64,000 bases of DNA from Burkholderiales bacterium JOSHI_001 (GTDB taxonomy: Bacteria; Pseudomonadota; Gammaproteobacteria; Burkholderiales; Burkholderiaceae_C), in contig CM001438.1 in NCBI GenBank assembly GCA_000244995.1, positions 4,940,096-5,004,095 of the forward strand, written 5' to 3'. Positions 41,191 to 49,429 of this stretch are shown in pieces. A program made the position numbers and the translations under genes. The notes under the pieces are model-generated. The model ran no database searches. It saw nothing but the letters and a program-made list of their open reading frames with translations, and was not told where the DNA came from. Numbering within the stretch: the stretch's first letter is position 1; every line of letters starts with the position of its first letter.

Positions 41191-41628
41191 ATGCTTTCTT
41201 CTCGACATCAAGGCTTCACGCTCATCGAAGTGCTGGTCACGCTGGCCATGGTGAGCATCATCGCCGCGGTGGCGCTGCCCGCCTACTCCGGCTACGTGGC
41301 GCGCTCCAAGGTGCCACCGGGTCTGGAAGCGTTGTCCAGCACCGCCACCCGCCTGGAGCAGTTCTACCAGGACACCGGCACCTACGGCGTGGGCAGCTGC
41401 GGCAGCGGCTACGTGATGCCCACGCCGTCCACCAGCTACAACGCCGTGTCCTGCGTGCTGACGAACCTGGGCCAAGGCTTCGAGATGACCGTCAACGGCA
41501 CCGGCGCACTGGCAGGCTACTCGTACTACATCAACCACCGCGGCGAACGCAAGACGCTGGCCCACCCCAAGGGCCTGCCGACGGGCAACTGCTGGAGTGT
41601 GAAGGGCACCACATGCGACGCATCCTGA
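41191..41628 (+). CDS. pilE: Type IV pilin or minor pilin (PilE-like)
   Basis: The product has 145 residues. A short prepilin leader (MLSSRHQG) is cut before FTLIEVLVTLAM, with Phe+1 and Glu+5 both canonical. The globular head has Cys residues (GSCGSGY, NAVSCVL, GNCWSVKGTTC) for disulfides. As first gene of a cluster of minor pilins and pilY1, it is likely the PilE-type minor pilin that helps prime pilus assembly; a major pilin is the alternative. Confidence 0.88.
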   Translation: MLSSRHQGFTLIEVLVTLAMVSIIAAVALPAYSGYVARSKVPPGLEALSSTATRLEQFYQDTGTYGVGSCGSGYVMPTPSTSYNAVSCVLTNLGQGFEMTVNGTGALAGYSYYINHRGERKTLAHPKGLPTGNCWSVKGTTCDAS

Positions 41629-42122
41629 TGCAGCCGAACCGGCGCCCCCGCGGCGTCTCCATGATCGAAGTGGTGGTGGTGCTGGCCATCACCGCCGCCG
41701 GCGTGGGCATGGCCGTGCCTTACTACAAGGACTACAGCACCAACGCCCGCCTGCGCGAGGCCGGCATGGCGCTGCTGTCCGAAGCCATGGCGGCGCAAAG
41801 CGAAGCCATCAAGCGCAATGGGCCGGTGCGCCTGGTGGTCAGCCCATCGGATTCGAACAATGGCTCCATCCTCAGCGTGGTGGACAGCGCCAACCCCAAC
41901 ACGCCGCTGCGCACGCGCTCACTCGGCCAGAACCTGTTCGGCACCAACACCACCATCACCTTCGGCGGCTCCGGCGCCCTGGCACCGCTGGGCGCGGCCG
42001 TTCCGGGTGTGGTGGAGGTGTCGATGAACAACACCTCCTGCACCTCCGACCTGCGCTGCCCCGCACTGGTGGTGCAGATCGGCGGCGGTATGAAATTTTG
42101 CAAGGACAAGAAGTCATGCTGA
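41628..42122 (+). CDS. fimT: GspH/FimT-type minor pilin
   Basis: The product has 164 residues. The leader MQPNRRPRG precedes VSMIEVVVVLAIT: the +1 residue is Val rather than Phe or Met, while Glu+5 is kept. The head domain resembles FimT/FimU (GspH family) and ends in a Cys-containing tail (CKDKKSC). ATG 41628 overlaps the previous stop (TGATG); ATG 41613 is possible and adds five residues. It overlaps the next gene by 7 bases. Confidence 0.82.
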   Translation: MQPNRRPRGVSMIEVVVVLAITAAGVGMAVPYYKDYSTNARLREAGMALLSEAMAAQSEAIKRNGPVRLVVSPSDSNNGSILSVVDSANPNTPLRTRSLGQNLFGTNTTITFGGSGALAPLGAAVPGVVEVSMNNTSCTSDLRCPALVVQIGGGMKFCKDKKSC

Positions 42123-42562
42123 ACACCCGCCGCCCCGCTGGCACGCAGCGCACTGGCGCGCGTGGCTTCGGCCTCATTGACGCGCTGGTGGCCATGGTGA
42201 TCCTGGCCGTGGGCATGCTGGCGCTGGTGCGCATGCAGACCCGGCTGGTGGCCCAGTCCACCGACACCCAGGTGCGCCTGACCGCCACCCGCCTGGCCGA
42301 TGAATTGTTGTCCACCGCCCTGGTGGACCGCAGCAACGCCAACTGCTACACGGTGCCGCCCGTGGGCGCCTGCGGCAGCCCCACCGCCGCAGCCCAGACC
42401 GCCTCCTGGAAGGAGCGCGTGAAGGTGGAACTGCCCGAAGGCGCCGCGTCTTCGGTGCTGGCCGTCGGCCAGACCAACCCGCTGACCGTGACCTTGACCT
42501 GGACCGGCAAGGGCTCCAACGACCTGCGTACCCTGAAGGTGACCACCGATGTCTCACCCTGA
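42116..42562 (+). CDS. pilV: PilV-like minor pilin
   Basis: The product has 148 residues. A basic leader ending GARG precedes FGLIDALVAMVILAVGML, where +5 is Asp instead of Glu. The rest resembles type IV pilus modification protein PilV, with Cys pairs in NCYTVPPVGACG. It overlaps both neighbours (7 bases with fimT, 14 with pilW), so translation is coupled through the operon. It is a probable member of the initiation complex at the pilus tip. Confidence 0.85.
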   Translation: MLNTRRPAGTQRTGARGFGLIDALVAMVILAVGMLALVRMQTRLVAQSTDTQVRLTATRLADELLSTALVDRSNANCYTVPPVGACGSPTAAAQTASWKERVKVELPEGAASSVLAVGQTNPLTVTLTWTGKGSNDLRTLKVTTDVSP

Positions 42563-43658
42563 CTTCCAACACCGCCAGCGCCAGCAGCGCGGGGTGACCC
42601 TGATCGAGGCCATGGTGGGCATGGTCGTGGGCCTGCTCGTGGCCCTGACCGCCGCCGGCACGGCCCAGGTGTTCACCGCCTCGCAGCGCCAGGGCATGGG
42701 CGCCGGCAGCACGGCCATGAACGCCACCACCGCCATGACCGCCATCCGCCAGGACCTGGGCCAGGCCGGCCTGGGCTTCTTCGGCGAAGGGCGCTTCCTG
42801 TGCGACACCATGAACCTGTCGGCAGGCCCCAGCATCCTGATGGACGGCGCCGTGTTCACCCCGGTGAACGCCGAGCGCCCCTCGGGCAGCCTGAACGACA
42901 AGCTGCACCTCATCTACGCCACCCACATTGCCGGTGGCACCACGGTTCAGAACACCGGCACCTCGGACGGCAGTTCGGTGATGCTGAACTCGCTGCTGCC
43001 CGGCGCCGTGGGTGAAGCGGTGCTGCTGTCGGCCCCGGCGGCGTCCCGCCAGTGCACCATCCGCACCATCACCGGCATCGTGCCGTCGACCACCGAAACC
43101 CCGTTGGTTCTGGCCTTCAACCCGGCCGGCCTGCACAACACCAATGCGGTCACCTTCACCACCCCGCCCAGCCTGCCCGACCAAGGCAGTGTGGCGCTGC
43201 TGGGCACCCTGCGCATGAACACCTACCAGGTGGAAAACAAGAACCTGGTGCAGGTGCAGCGGCTCACAGGCAACAAGTCCATCCTGGCCGAGAACGTGGT
43301 GGCCTTCCGCATCGAGTACGGCGTGTCTTCGGGCGTCACGGCCACCTCGCTGTCGGCCTGGCAAAACCCTGCCGACTTCGGCTCGCCCTCGTCGGTCAAC
43401 ATCGCCCGCCTGCGCGCCGTGCGCGTCGGCCTGGTCACGCGCAGCCAGCAACGCGAGAAGGCCAACAAGAACGGCGTGTGCGAGGCCAGCACGGTGCGTC
43501 CGCGCCTGTTCGACACCGACATCGTGGACCCCGACCCCGAAGTGGCCGGCAACGACTGGCGCTGCTTCCGCTACCGCGTGGCCACGGCCGTGGTGCCGCT
43601 GCGCAATGTGGCGATCGGCCTGCCCGGCAGCGGCCTGAACATCACCAAGGTGAACTGA
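42549..43658 (+). CDS. pilW: PilW-family minor pilin
   Basis: The product has 369 residues, long for a pilin, as usual for PilW (GspJ type). The leader ends RQQRG before VTLIEAMVGMVVG (Val+1, Glu+5). The head includes a DVFFxIEYG-like core (ENVVAFRIEYGV) and several Cys. It belongs to the minor pilin set pilE-fimT-pilV-pilW-pilX-pilY1 that forms the tip complex. Confidence 0.87.
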   Translation: MSHPDFQHRQRQQRGVTLIEAMVGMVVGLLVALTAAGTAQVFTASQRQGMGAGSTAMNATTAMTAIRQDLGQAGLGFFGEGRFLCDTMNLSAGPSILMDGAVFTPVNAERPSGSLNDKLHLIYATHIAGGTTVQNTGTSDGSSVMLNSLLPGAVGEAVLLSAPAASRQCTIRTITGIVPSTTETPLVLAFNPAGLHNTNAVTFTTPPSLPDQGSVALLGTLRMNTYQVENKNLVQVQRLTGNKSILAENVVAFRIEYGVSSGVTATSLSAWQNPADFGSPSSVNIARLRAVRVGLVTRSQQREKANKNGVCEASTVRPRLFDTDIVDPDPEVAGNDWRCFRYRVATAVVPLRNVAIGLPGSGLNITKVN

Positions 43659-43663
43659 GCGCC

Positions 43664-44230
43664 ATGAAACACCGCAACCTTCGCTCCCAATCCGGCCTCA
43701 CCGTGGTGGTGGTGCTGGTGCTGCTGTCCGTCATGCTGGTGGGCGCCCTGTCGCTGGCCCGCATGTCCGAGATCGGCACCTTGGCGGCCGGCAATGTGGC
43801 CAACAAGGAGTCGTCGCTGCTGGCGTCCGAGGCCGGCCTGACCGCGGCCTTCAACGCCGTGAAACTGCTCAACGACAACGACGCCAAGAACGACGCCGGC
43901 GGCTGGTACTACGCCACCCAGCAGGCGGTCACCGCCAACGGCCTGCCCAAGGTGAACTTCACCGCCGCGCCCAGTTTCAAGGTCAACGACCGCTACACCG
44001 TGCGCTATGTCGTGGACCGCATGTGCTCGGTGAAGGAAGTGCCCGCCGGCGAGGTGTTGCGCCACTGCCTGGTGCGCTATGCCAACCAGAACAATGGCAA
44101 CAAGGTGGATGACCAGCCCAAGCCCGAACCGGCGGCGGCCATCCAGTACCGGGTGACGGTGCGCGTCACCGACGAAAAGGGCGGCCAGACCTGGGTGCAG
44201 TCCCTGGTCACGCGCGGCTCCAGCACCTGA
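43664..44230 (+). CDS. pilX: PilX-like minor pilin
   Basis: The product has 188 residues. The leader ends RSQSG before LTVVVVLVLLSVML. There is no Glu at +5, as known for the GspK/PilX type that sits at the very tip. The body keeps the SLARMSEIGTLAAGN helix and ends in a soluble head. It is 5 bases behind pilW and 29 before pilY1. Confidence 0.84.
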   Translation: MKHRNLRSQSGLTVVVVLVLLSVMLVGALSLARMSEIGTLAAGNVANKESSLLASEAGLTAAFNAVKLLNDNDAKNDAGGWYYATQQAVTANGLPKVNFTAAPSFKVNDRYTVRYVVDRMCSVKEVPAGEVLRHCLVRYANQNNGNKVDDQPKPEPAAAIQYRVTVRVTDEKGGQTWVQSLVTRGSST

Positions 44231-44259
44231 ACCCCAGAAACGCCTTCGGGAAGAATCAC

Positions 44260-47200
44260 ATGAAGATCCTTGCACAAGTGTTCACCTCGGTGCTGGCCCT
44301 GTCGGGCCTGCTGTACGGCACCGTGGCGCAGGCCACCAACCTGTCCGAACTGCCGCTGAAGTCGTCCATCTACATCAAGCCCAACGTCATCGTCGGCCTG
44401 GACGATTCGGGCTCCATGGACTGGGAAGTGCTGATCCGCGGCGAGCAGGGCACCCTGCAGTGGAAATGGGACGGCGCGGCCAACCGCGGCTACTTCTTTG
44501 ACGCCACCGGCACCTTCCTGGCCACCGGGGGCACCGACCTGGCCTACCTGTGGCCCGGCAGCATCGAATGGAGTTCGGGGGTGGACGCCTTCCCCAACTA
44601 CAGCGGTGTGCCGCCCACGCCAGAATTTGCGGCGGTTCGCTCCAGCGACTACCACCCCTTCTACTTCAACCCGGTCGAAAAGTACGACCCCTGGTCGCCG
44701 TCTTCTCTGGCCAAGACCTACGGCAACATCAGCATCGCCAACGCGTCCGTGGCCGCGGCCGGATCGCGCTCTGTCAAGGCACCCCTGGTGCCTGGCAGCT
44801 CCACCGGCCCCTACCAGGAATTGCTGCAGCCGCGCTGGTTCCTGGTGAAGGTGCTGCGCGGCATGACCGTTCCGGGCGCCATCGCGGGTGTGGCACAGGC
44901 GCGGGTCTACAACGGTTCCGACTTCATCGCCAACAACGGCGCCAGCTACAAGGCCGGCAGCGACCTCTACGTCCAGCTGAATTACTACCCTGCCACCTAT
45001 TGGAAGCGCACGAACTGCGCGATCGACCTGGTCAACTTCAGTTGCGTGGCCGCGCCCGAAGGCGGGGCCGTCACGCTCAAGCGCTTCGAGATCCGGAAGG
45101 AGAACTACGCCACGCCCGCCGAATACGAAGCCGAGATCCAGAACTTCGCCAACTGGTACACCTACTACCGCAAGCGCACCCTGATGCTCAACGCGTCCAT
45201 GGGCAAGGTGCTGGAAGGCCTGGGCGGCATGCGCATGGGCGTGGTGCGCTTCAACAACAACCCCGAAGCGCTGACGATGTACGACCTGGACTCGGTCGAC
45301 GCCACCAAGAATGGCAAGAAGGTCGCGTCGCTTTTTTACCAGGTGACGCCCAATGGCGGCACGCCCACGCGCGAGAACCTGAAGGTCATCGGCGAGAAGT
45401 TCAAGGGCAACGACTCCTCCGGCAAGCCCATCATCCAGTACGCCTGCCAGCGCAACAACGCCTTCATCGTCACCGACGGCTTCTACAACTACAGCAACCG
45501 CAGCTACAGCTCGGGCGCCTACAACAAGGCCACCTGGGGCAGTGGCAGCCCCTACGCCACCACCTACAGCGACACGCTGGCCGACCTGGCCCTGTACTAC
45601 TACACCACCAACCCGCGCCCGGACCTGGGCACCGGCCGCGTGCCCGAGGGCAAGGACGGCAAGAACAAGGACACCAACAAGGACCTGCACATCAACACCT
45701 ATGCGCTGACCTTGAACGTGCAGGGCTTCATCTGGCCCGGCACCGTGGACGCGTTCGCGGCCCCCATCGCCTGGCCCAACCCGGCGGCGGTCACGGCGGT
45801 GAGCGGCCGCCAGGGCTTCGAGGACCAGCCCTACGCGATCGACGACATGTGGCACGCCACCATCAACGGCCGCGGGCAGATGTACCTGGCCACCACGCCG
45901 GCTGAGACGGCCAAGCTGATTTCCGATGGTTTTGCCGACATCCTGTCGCAGGTGGGCTCGCAGGGCGGCATCGCGGTGGGTTCGGTGAACCTCACGCCCA
46001 CCAGCACCGACAACATCGCCTACCTGGCCAGCTACAACCCTTCGGGCTGGAGCGGTGACCTCACCGCCAACACCATCGATGTGACCAATGGCGACATCCT
46101 GGGCCCGGTCTGGACGGCTGCATCCGAACTGAATGCACGCGACTGGACCACCCGCCTCATCGTGGCCGACAAGGGCGGCAACCTGGTGCCATTCAACGAC
46201 GGCAGTGTCGGCGGCATCGTGAACCCCGACAACGTCGACTTCCCGGTCAATGCGGACGTGGTGAACTACCTGCGCGGCAAGCGCGACGGCGAAGGCAACA
46301 AGTTCCGCCGCCGCACCGGCCTGATGGGCGCGGCCATCAACGCCGAACCAGCGCTGGACCGCAGCACCAAGGTGGTGTACCTGTCCACCGGTGAAGGCAT
46401 GCTGCACGCCTTCGACGCCGCCGACGGCGCCAAGGGCAAGGAACTGTGGGCCTTCGTGCCGCGCGAAGTGCTGGGCACGTCGGGCAACAGCCCGATCGGC
46501 AACACCGTCGAGCGCGCCTACAGCTTCAAGACCCTGCTGGACGGCACGCCCACGGTCACCTCGCTGGGTGCGAACCGCCTGCTGATCAGCGGCATGGGTG
46601 CGGCCGGCCGCAGCTACTTCGCCCTGAACGTCACCAGCCCGCGGGTGGCAAGTGAAGCGGCCCTGTCCGGCCTGCTGAAGTGGAACTTCACCGACGCCGC
46701 CATGGGCTACACCGTGGGCAAGGCGGTGGTGGTGAACACGCAGAGCCATGGCCGCGTGGCCCTGGTGACCTCGGGCTATGACAACGGCGCGTCCATCGCC
46801 AACGGCGGGCGCGGCCGCATGTGGATGCTCAACGCCGACACCGGTGCGGTGATCAAGGTGTTCAAGACCGAGGCCCCCGGCAGCGGCGAATCGGGCCTGG
46901 CCCATGTCTCGGCCTTCCGCGAACCCGATGGCAAGGTGCGCTACGTGTACGCGGGCGACCTGGCCGGCGTGGTGTACCGCTTCGACCTGGAGCAGGCCGG
47001 CAACGACCTGGACGGTACGGTTGTTGCCCGCCTGAAGGACAGCCTGGGCCGCGCCCAGCCGGTGACCACCGCGCCGGAGTTGATCCGCATCGGCGAAAAG
47101 CGTGTGGTCCTGGTGGGCACCGGTCGCCTGCTGGACACCACCGACTTCGGCGCCACCGCGTTCACCAATTCGTTCTACGCCATCGCCGACGGCCCCGAGA

Positions 47201-47682
47201 TGAACAATGCGCGGACCGGCCTGGTGCCCAAGAACTACGTGCGCAATGCCACCACGTCCGCCAGCACGGTGAACAATGCGGCCGTGGACTGGAACACGGG
47301 CCGCGGCTGGTACATCGACCTGCCGGCTGGCGAGCACGACAACACCGACCCCATCCTCACCTATGGCTCGGTGATGTTCGTCACCAACGCCAACGGCGGT
47401 TCCTCCTGCGATGCCTCGTCCTTCCTGTACATGCTGGACGTGGGCACCGGTGGCCTGGCGGTGGAAAACGGCTGGGTCAGCCAGATGATCTCCAACACCG
47501 TGGGCGCCTCGCGCGTGGTGACGCTGCGGGTGGTGGGGGGTGACCTGGTGGCCACCACGCACCGCTACGACAATTCAGACGCCCGCTTTGCCACCGGCCT
47601 GGGCAAGAAGGTGCCGGGCAGCCGCAACGCCTGGCGCGAGGTGGTGGGCGACACCGTGGTGGGCGACACGCCCGCCGACTGA
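44260..47682 (+). CDS. pilY1: Type IV pilus tip protein PilY1
   Basis: Secreted 1140-residue protein. After a signal peptide (about 1-26) an N-terminal von Willebrand-like region has the metal-ion motif DDSGSM (near residue 49). The C-terminal third (about 600-1000) is the PilY1 beta-propeller (YLSTGEGMLHAFDA, WAFVPREVL, GRGRMWMLNADTG). PilY1 sits at the pilus tip, aids adhesion and surface sensing, and stops pilus retraction. I did not find the calcium loop of P. aeruginosa PilY1 by eye. It ends the pilus operon. Confidence 0.93.
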   Translation: MKILAQVFTSVLALSGLLYGTVAQATNLSELPLKSSIYIKPNVIVGLDDSGSMDWEVLIRGEQGTLQWKWDGAANRGYFFDATGTFLATGGTDLAYLWPGSIEWSSGVDAFPNYSGVPPTPEFAAVRSSDYHPFYFNPVEKYDPWSPSSLAKTYGNISIANASVAAAGSRSVKAPLVPGSSTGPYQELLQPRWFLVKVLRGMTVPGAIAGVAQARVYNGSDFIANNGASYKAGSDLYVQLNYYPATYWKRTNCAIDLVNFSCVAAPEGGAVTLKRFEIRKENYATPAEYEAEIQNFANWYTYYRKRTLMLNASMGKVLEGLGGMRMGVVRFNNNPEALTMYDLDSVDATKNGKKVASLFYQVTPNGGTPTRENLKVIGEKFKGNDSSGKPIIQYACQRNNAFIVTDGFYNYSNRSYSSGAYNKATWGSGSPYATTYSDTLADLALYYYTTNPRPDLGTGRVPEGKDGKNKDTNKDLHINTYALTLNVQGFIWPGTVDAFAAPIAWPNPAAVTAVSGRQGFEDQPYAIDDMWHATINGRGQMYLATTPAETAKLISDGFADILSQVGSQGGIAVGSVNLTPTSTDNIAYLASYNPSGWSGDLTANTIDVTNGDILGPVWTAASELNARDWTTRLIVADKGGNLVPFNDGSVGGIVNPDNVDFPVNADVVNYLRGKRDGEGNKFRRRTGLMGAAINAEPALDRSTKVVYLSTGEGMLHAFDAADGAKGKELWAFVPREVLGTSGNSPIGNTVERAYSFKTLLDGTPTVTSLGANRLLISGMGAAGRSYFALNVTSPRVASEAALSGLLKWNFTDAAMGYTVGKAVVVNTQSHGRVALVTSGYDNGASIANGGRGRMWMLNADTGAVIKVFKTEAPGSGESGLAHVSAFREPDGKVRYVYAGDLAGVVYRFDLEQAGNDLDGTVVARLKDSLGRAQPVTTAPELIRIGEKRVVLVGTGRLLDTTDFGATAFTNSFYAIADGPEMNNARTGLVPKNYVRNATTSASTVNNAAVDWNTGRGWYIDLPAGEHDNTDPILTYGSVMFVTNANGGSSCDASSFLYMLDVGTGGLAVENGWVSQMISNTVGASRVVTLRVVGGDLVATTHRYDNSDARFATGLGKKVPGSRNAWREVVGDTVVGDTPAD

Positions 47683-47688
47683 CCGGCG

Positions 47689-47706
47689 GCCGGCGCTGGC
47701 GCCGGC
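47689..47706. terminator. GC hairpin between pilY1 and the phosphatase gene
   Basis: A perfect 8-bp inverted repeat GCCGGCGC-TG-GCGCCGGC between convergent genes (stops at 47682 and 47714). No T run follows on either strand, so a terminator role is possible but weakly supported. Confidence 0.4.
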
Positions 47707-47713
47707 GTCACCT

Positions 47714-48364
47714 TCAAGCCGACGGCACGCTGGTGTCGTCGCTTCCGGGGCACTCCAGGTGCCCCGTGTCGTTCCAGCCCACCAGGGCCAGGCCCTGGTC
47801 GCTGTGCAGCAGGCGGTTGATGCTGGCGTTGCCCAGTTGCCAGGTGCGCGGCGCATTCACCGCGATGCGCGTCGCGGCGCGGTACAGGCAGTCCAGCACG
47901 CCGCCGTGGGCCACCACGGCCAGGGTTTGGCCGCGGTGCGCCTGCGCCAGGCGCTCCACCGCCGCCACGCAGCGCTGCGCGAAGGCCTGCAGGGTTTCGC
48001 CGCCGGCCGGGCCCCAGGTGGGCTCGCGGTGGCGCCAGCGCAAGGCGTCCTGCGGATGGCGCTCGTCCACCTGCTGGTAGGTCAGCCCCTCCAGCACGCC
48101 AAAGGCGCGCTCGCGCAGCAAGGGTTCGGCCCGCACCGGCAGGCCCAGCGGCCTGGCCAGGGCCAGGGCGGTGTCCATCGCGCGGCTCAGGTCGCTGGCA
48201 TACACCAGGTCCAGTTGCTCGTCGGCCAGGGCCGCGGCCAGGCGCGCCGCCTGCCAACGGCCGGTGTCGTTCAAGGGAATGTCCAACTGCCCCTGCAGCC
48301 GCGTGTCCACGTTCCAGGCGGTCTCGCCGTGGCGGATGGCGACGATGCGGGTGATGTCGCTCAA
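47714..48364 (-). CDS. Histidine phosphatase (phosphoglycerate mutase-like)
   Basis: The product has 216 residues. The phospho-His motif IRHGETAWN is at residues 9-17 and the second catalytic His is in VVAHGGVLD. The YASDLSRAMDTA and RAFGVLEGL motifs match the cofactor-independent-type phosphatases related to GpmB and CobC. It is cytoplasmic with an unknown small phosphorylated substrate. It is the last gene of a minus-strand group with the YbhB gene 17 bases away. Confidence 0.9.
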   Translation of the reverse strand: MSDITRIVAIRHGETAWNVDTRLQGQLDIPLNDTGRWQAARLAAALADEQLDLVYASDLSRAMDTALALARPLGLPVRAEPLLRERAFGVLEGLTYQQVDERHPQDALRWRHREPTWGPAGGETLQAFAQRCVAAVERLAQAHRGQTLAVVAHGGVLDCLYRAATRIAVNAPRTWQLGNASINRLLHSDQGLALVGWNDTGHLECPGSDDTSVPSA

Positions 48365-48381
48365 ACGGTAACAGGCGCCAT

Positions 48382-49008
48382 TCAGGCGCCCAGCAGGCGG
48401 CGGTTCAAGGTGTAGGTGCCCGACAGCGTGGCCTCGGCCAGCACATGGGCCGACGCGGCCTGACGCACCTGCGGCCCGGTGAAGGCGCCGTCCACCGCCA
48501 GCTGCGGCACCGCCAGTGCGTACAGCGTGAACACGTAGTGGTGCACCAGCGAATCGTTGAAGGGCGGGAAGGGGCCGTCGTAGCCGAAGTACTGACCGGC
48601 CATCTGCGCGTCCTGGGCGAACCAGCCGGTGTAGTCGTTCAGGCCGTGGCGCGCGCCGTGCAGCGTGGCCGGGCCGGGCTTGCCGCGTGCGGTGAAGCCG
48701 CGGCTGAACTCGCCCTGGGCGAACTGCGCCACCGTGGGCGGGATATCCACCAGCACCCAGTGGAAAAAGTCCACCCGCGGCAGGTCGGCCGGCACCTCGC
48801 GGTCGGCCTGGTTCACGTCGTCGCCGCGACTGGGCACATCGAAGTCGTGGCAGATGAGCGCCAAGGACTTGGTGCCCGCCGGCAGTTCGCTCCAGGCCAG
48901 GTGGGGGCTGAGGTTGTCGGAGAAGGTGACCGGATCGGCCAGCTTGCCCGCGGCCAGGCGTGCCGGAATGGCGTCGCCATTGCCGAAGTCGTTGCTCCAG
49001 AGTTTCAT
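48382..49008 (-). CDS. YbhB/YbcL-family (PEBP, Raf kinase inhibitor-like) protein
   Basis: The product has 208 residues, with the PEBP signatures CHDFDVPSRGDD, FFHWVLVDIP, the RHGLNDYTGWF loop and HHYVFTLYAL. No signal peptide is seen, so it is probably cytoplasmic. The phosphatidylethanolamine-binding protein fold binds small anionic ligands; its cellular role in bacteria is unclear. It lies 22 bases behind the DUF1840 gene. Confidence 0.88.
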   Translation of the reverse strand: MKLWSNDFGNGDAIPARLAAGKLADPVTFSDNLSPHLAWSELPAGTKSLALICHDFDVPSRGDDVNQADREVPADLPRVDFFHWVLVDIPPTVAQFAQGEFSRGFTARGKPGPATLHGARHGLNDYTGWFAQDAQMAGQYFGYDGPFPPFNDSLVHHYVFTLYALAVPQLAVDGAFTGPQVRQAASAHVLAEATLSGTYTLNRRLLGA

Positions 49009-49030
49009 GCCCGGATCTCCTCGTAGTGCC

Positions 49031-49348
49031 TCACACGCCCCAGACGATCACCTGGTCGGCCGCCTGGGCGCGCCGCATCAATTCCACCATGGGCCAGACC
49101 CGCTGGCGCAATGAAATGCCCTTGGCGCCTGCCGTGTCGTCAATGTCATCGGCCGCCCCGCGTTCGGCGCGCGCGGCCTCGTCCTGCGCCACCGCGGCTT
49201 CCAGCGCAGCCAGGGCCGCGGGCATCTGCGCCACTTCGACGATGCCGCTGGCCGTGGTGTCCTTGCCGATCAGCTTCAGCAGCTGGTCGCCGTTGGGGCC
49301 CAGCATGATGACGTCGCCACCGGCCTTGGACTTGAACTTGTAGAGCAT
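49031..49348 (-). CDS. DUF1840-family protein
   Basis: Small 105-residue protein. The start LYKFKSKAGGDVIMLGPNGD and the ending MRRAQAADQVIVWGV are typical of DUF1840, a family confined largely to betaproteobacteria. The function is unknown. The middle is acidic (about 55-75). It probably shares a transcript with the YbhB and phosphatase genes. Confidence 0.85.
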   Translation of the reverse strand: MLYKFKSKAGGDVIMLGPNGDQLLKLIGKDTTASGIVEVAQMPAALAALEAAVAQDEAARAERGAADDIDDTAGAKGISLRQRVWPMVELMRRAQAADQVIVWGV

Positions 49349-49429
49349 GCTGCGCCGCCTGGAAGGGTTTCAGGCGCGCATTGTGCCGCGCCGCTGTCGC
49401 GGCGGCGTGAAGCGGACGCAGCGGGTCGC

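Noticed and set aside
44077-47562. Long minus-strand open frame (about 1160 codons) opposite pilY1
   Set aside because: It mirrors pilY1 in a GC-rich genome, has no domain and has the Gly/Val/His/Arg bias of an antisense shadow. pilY1 has clear family motifs.
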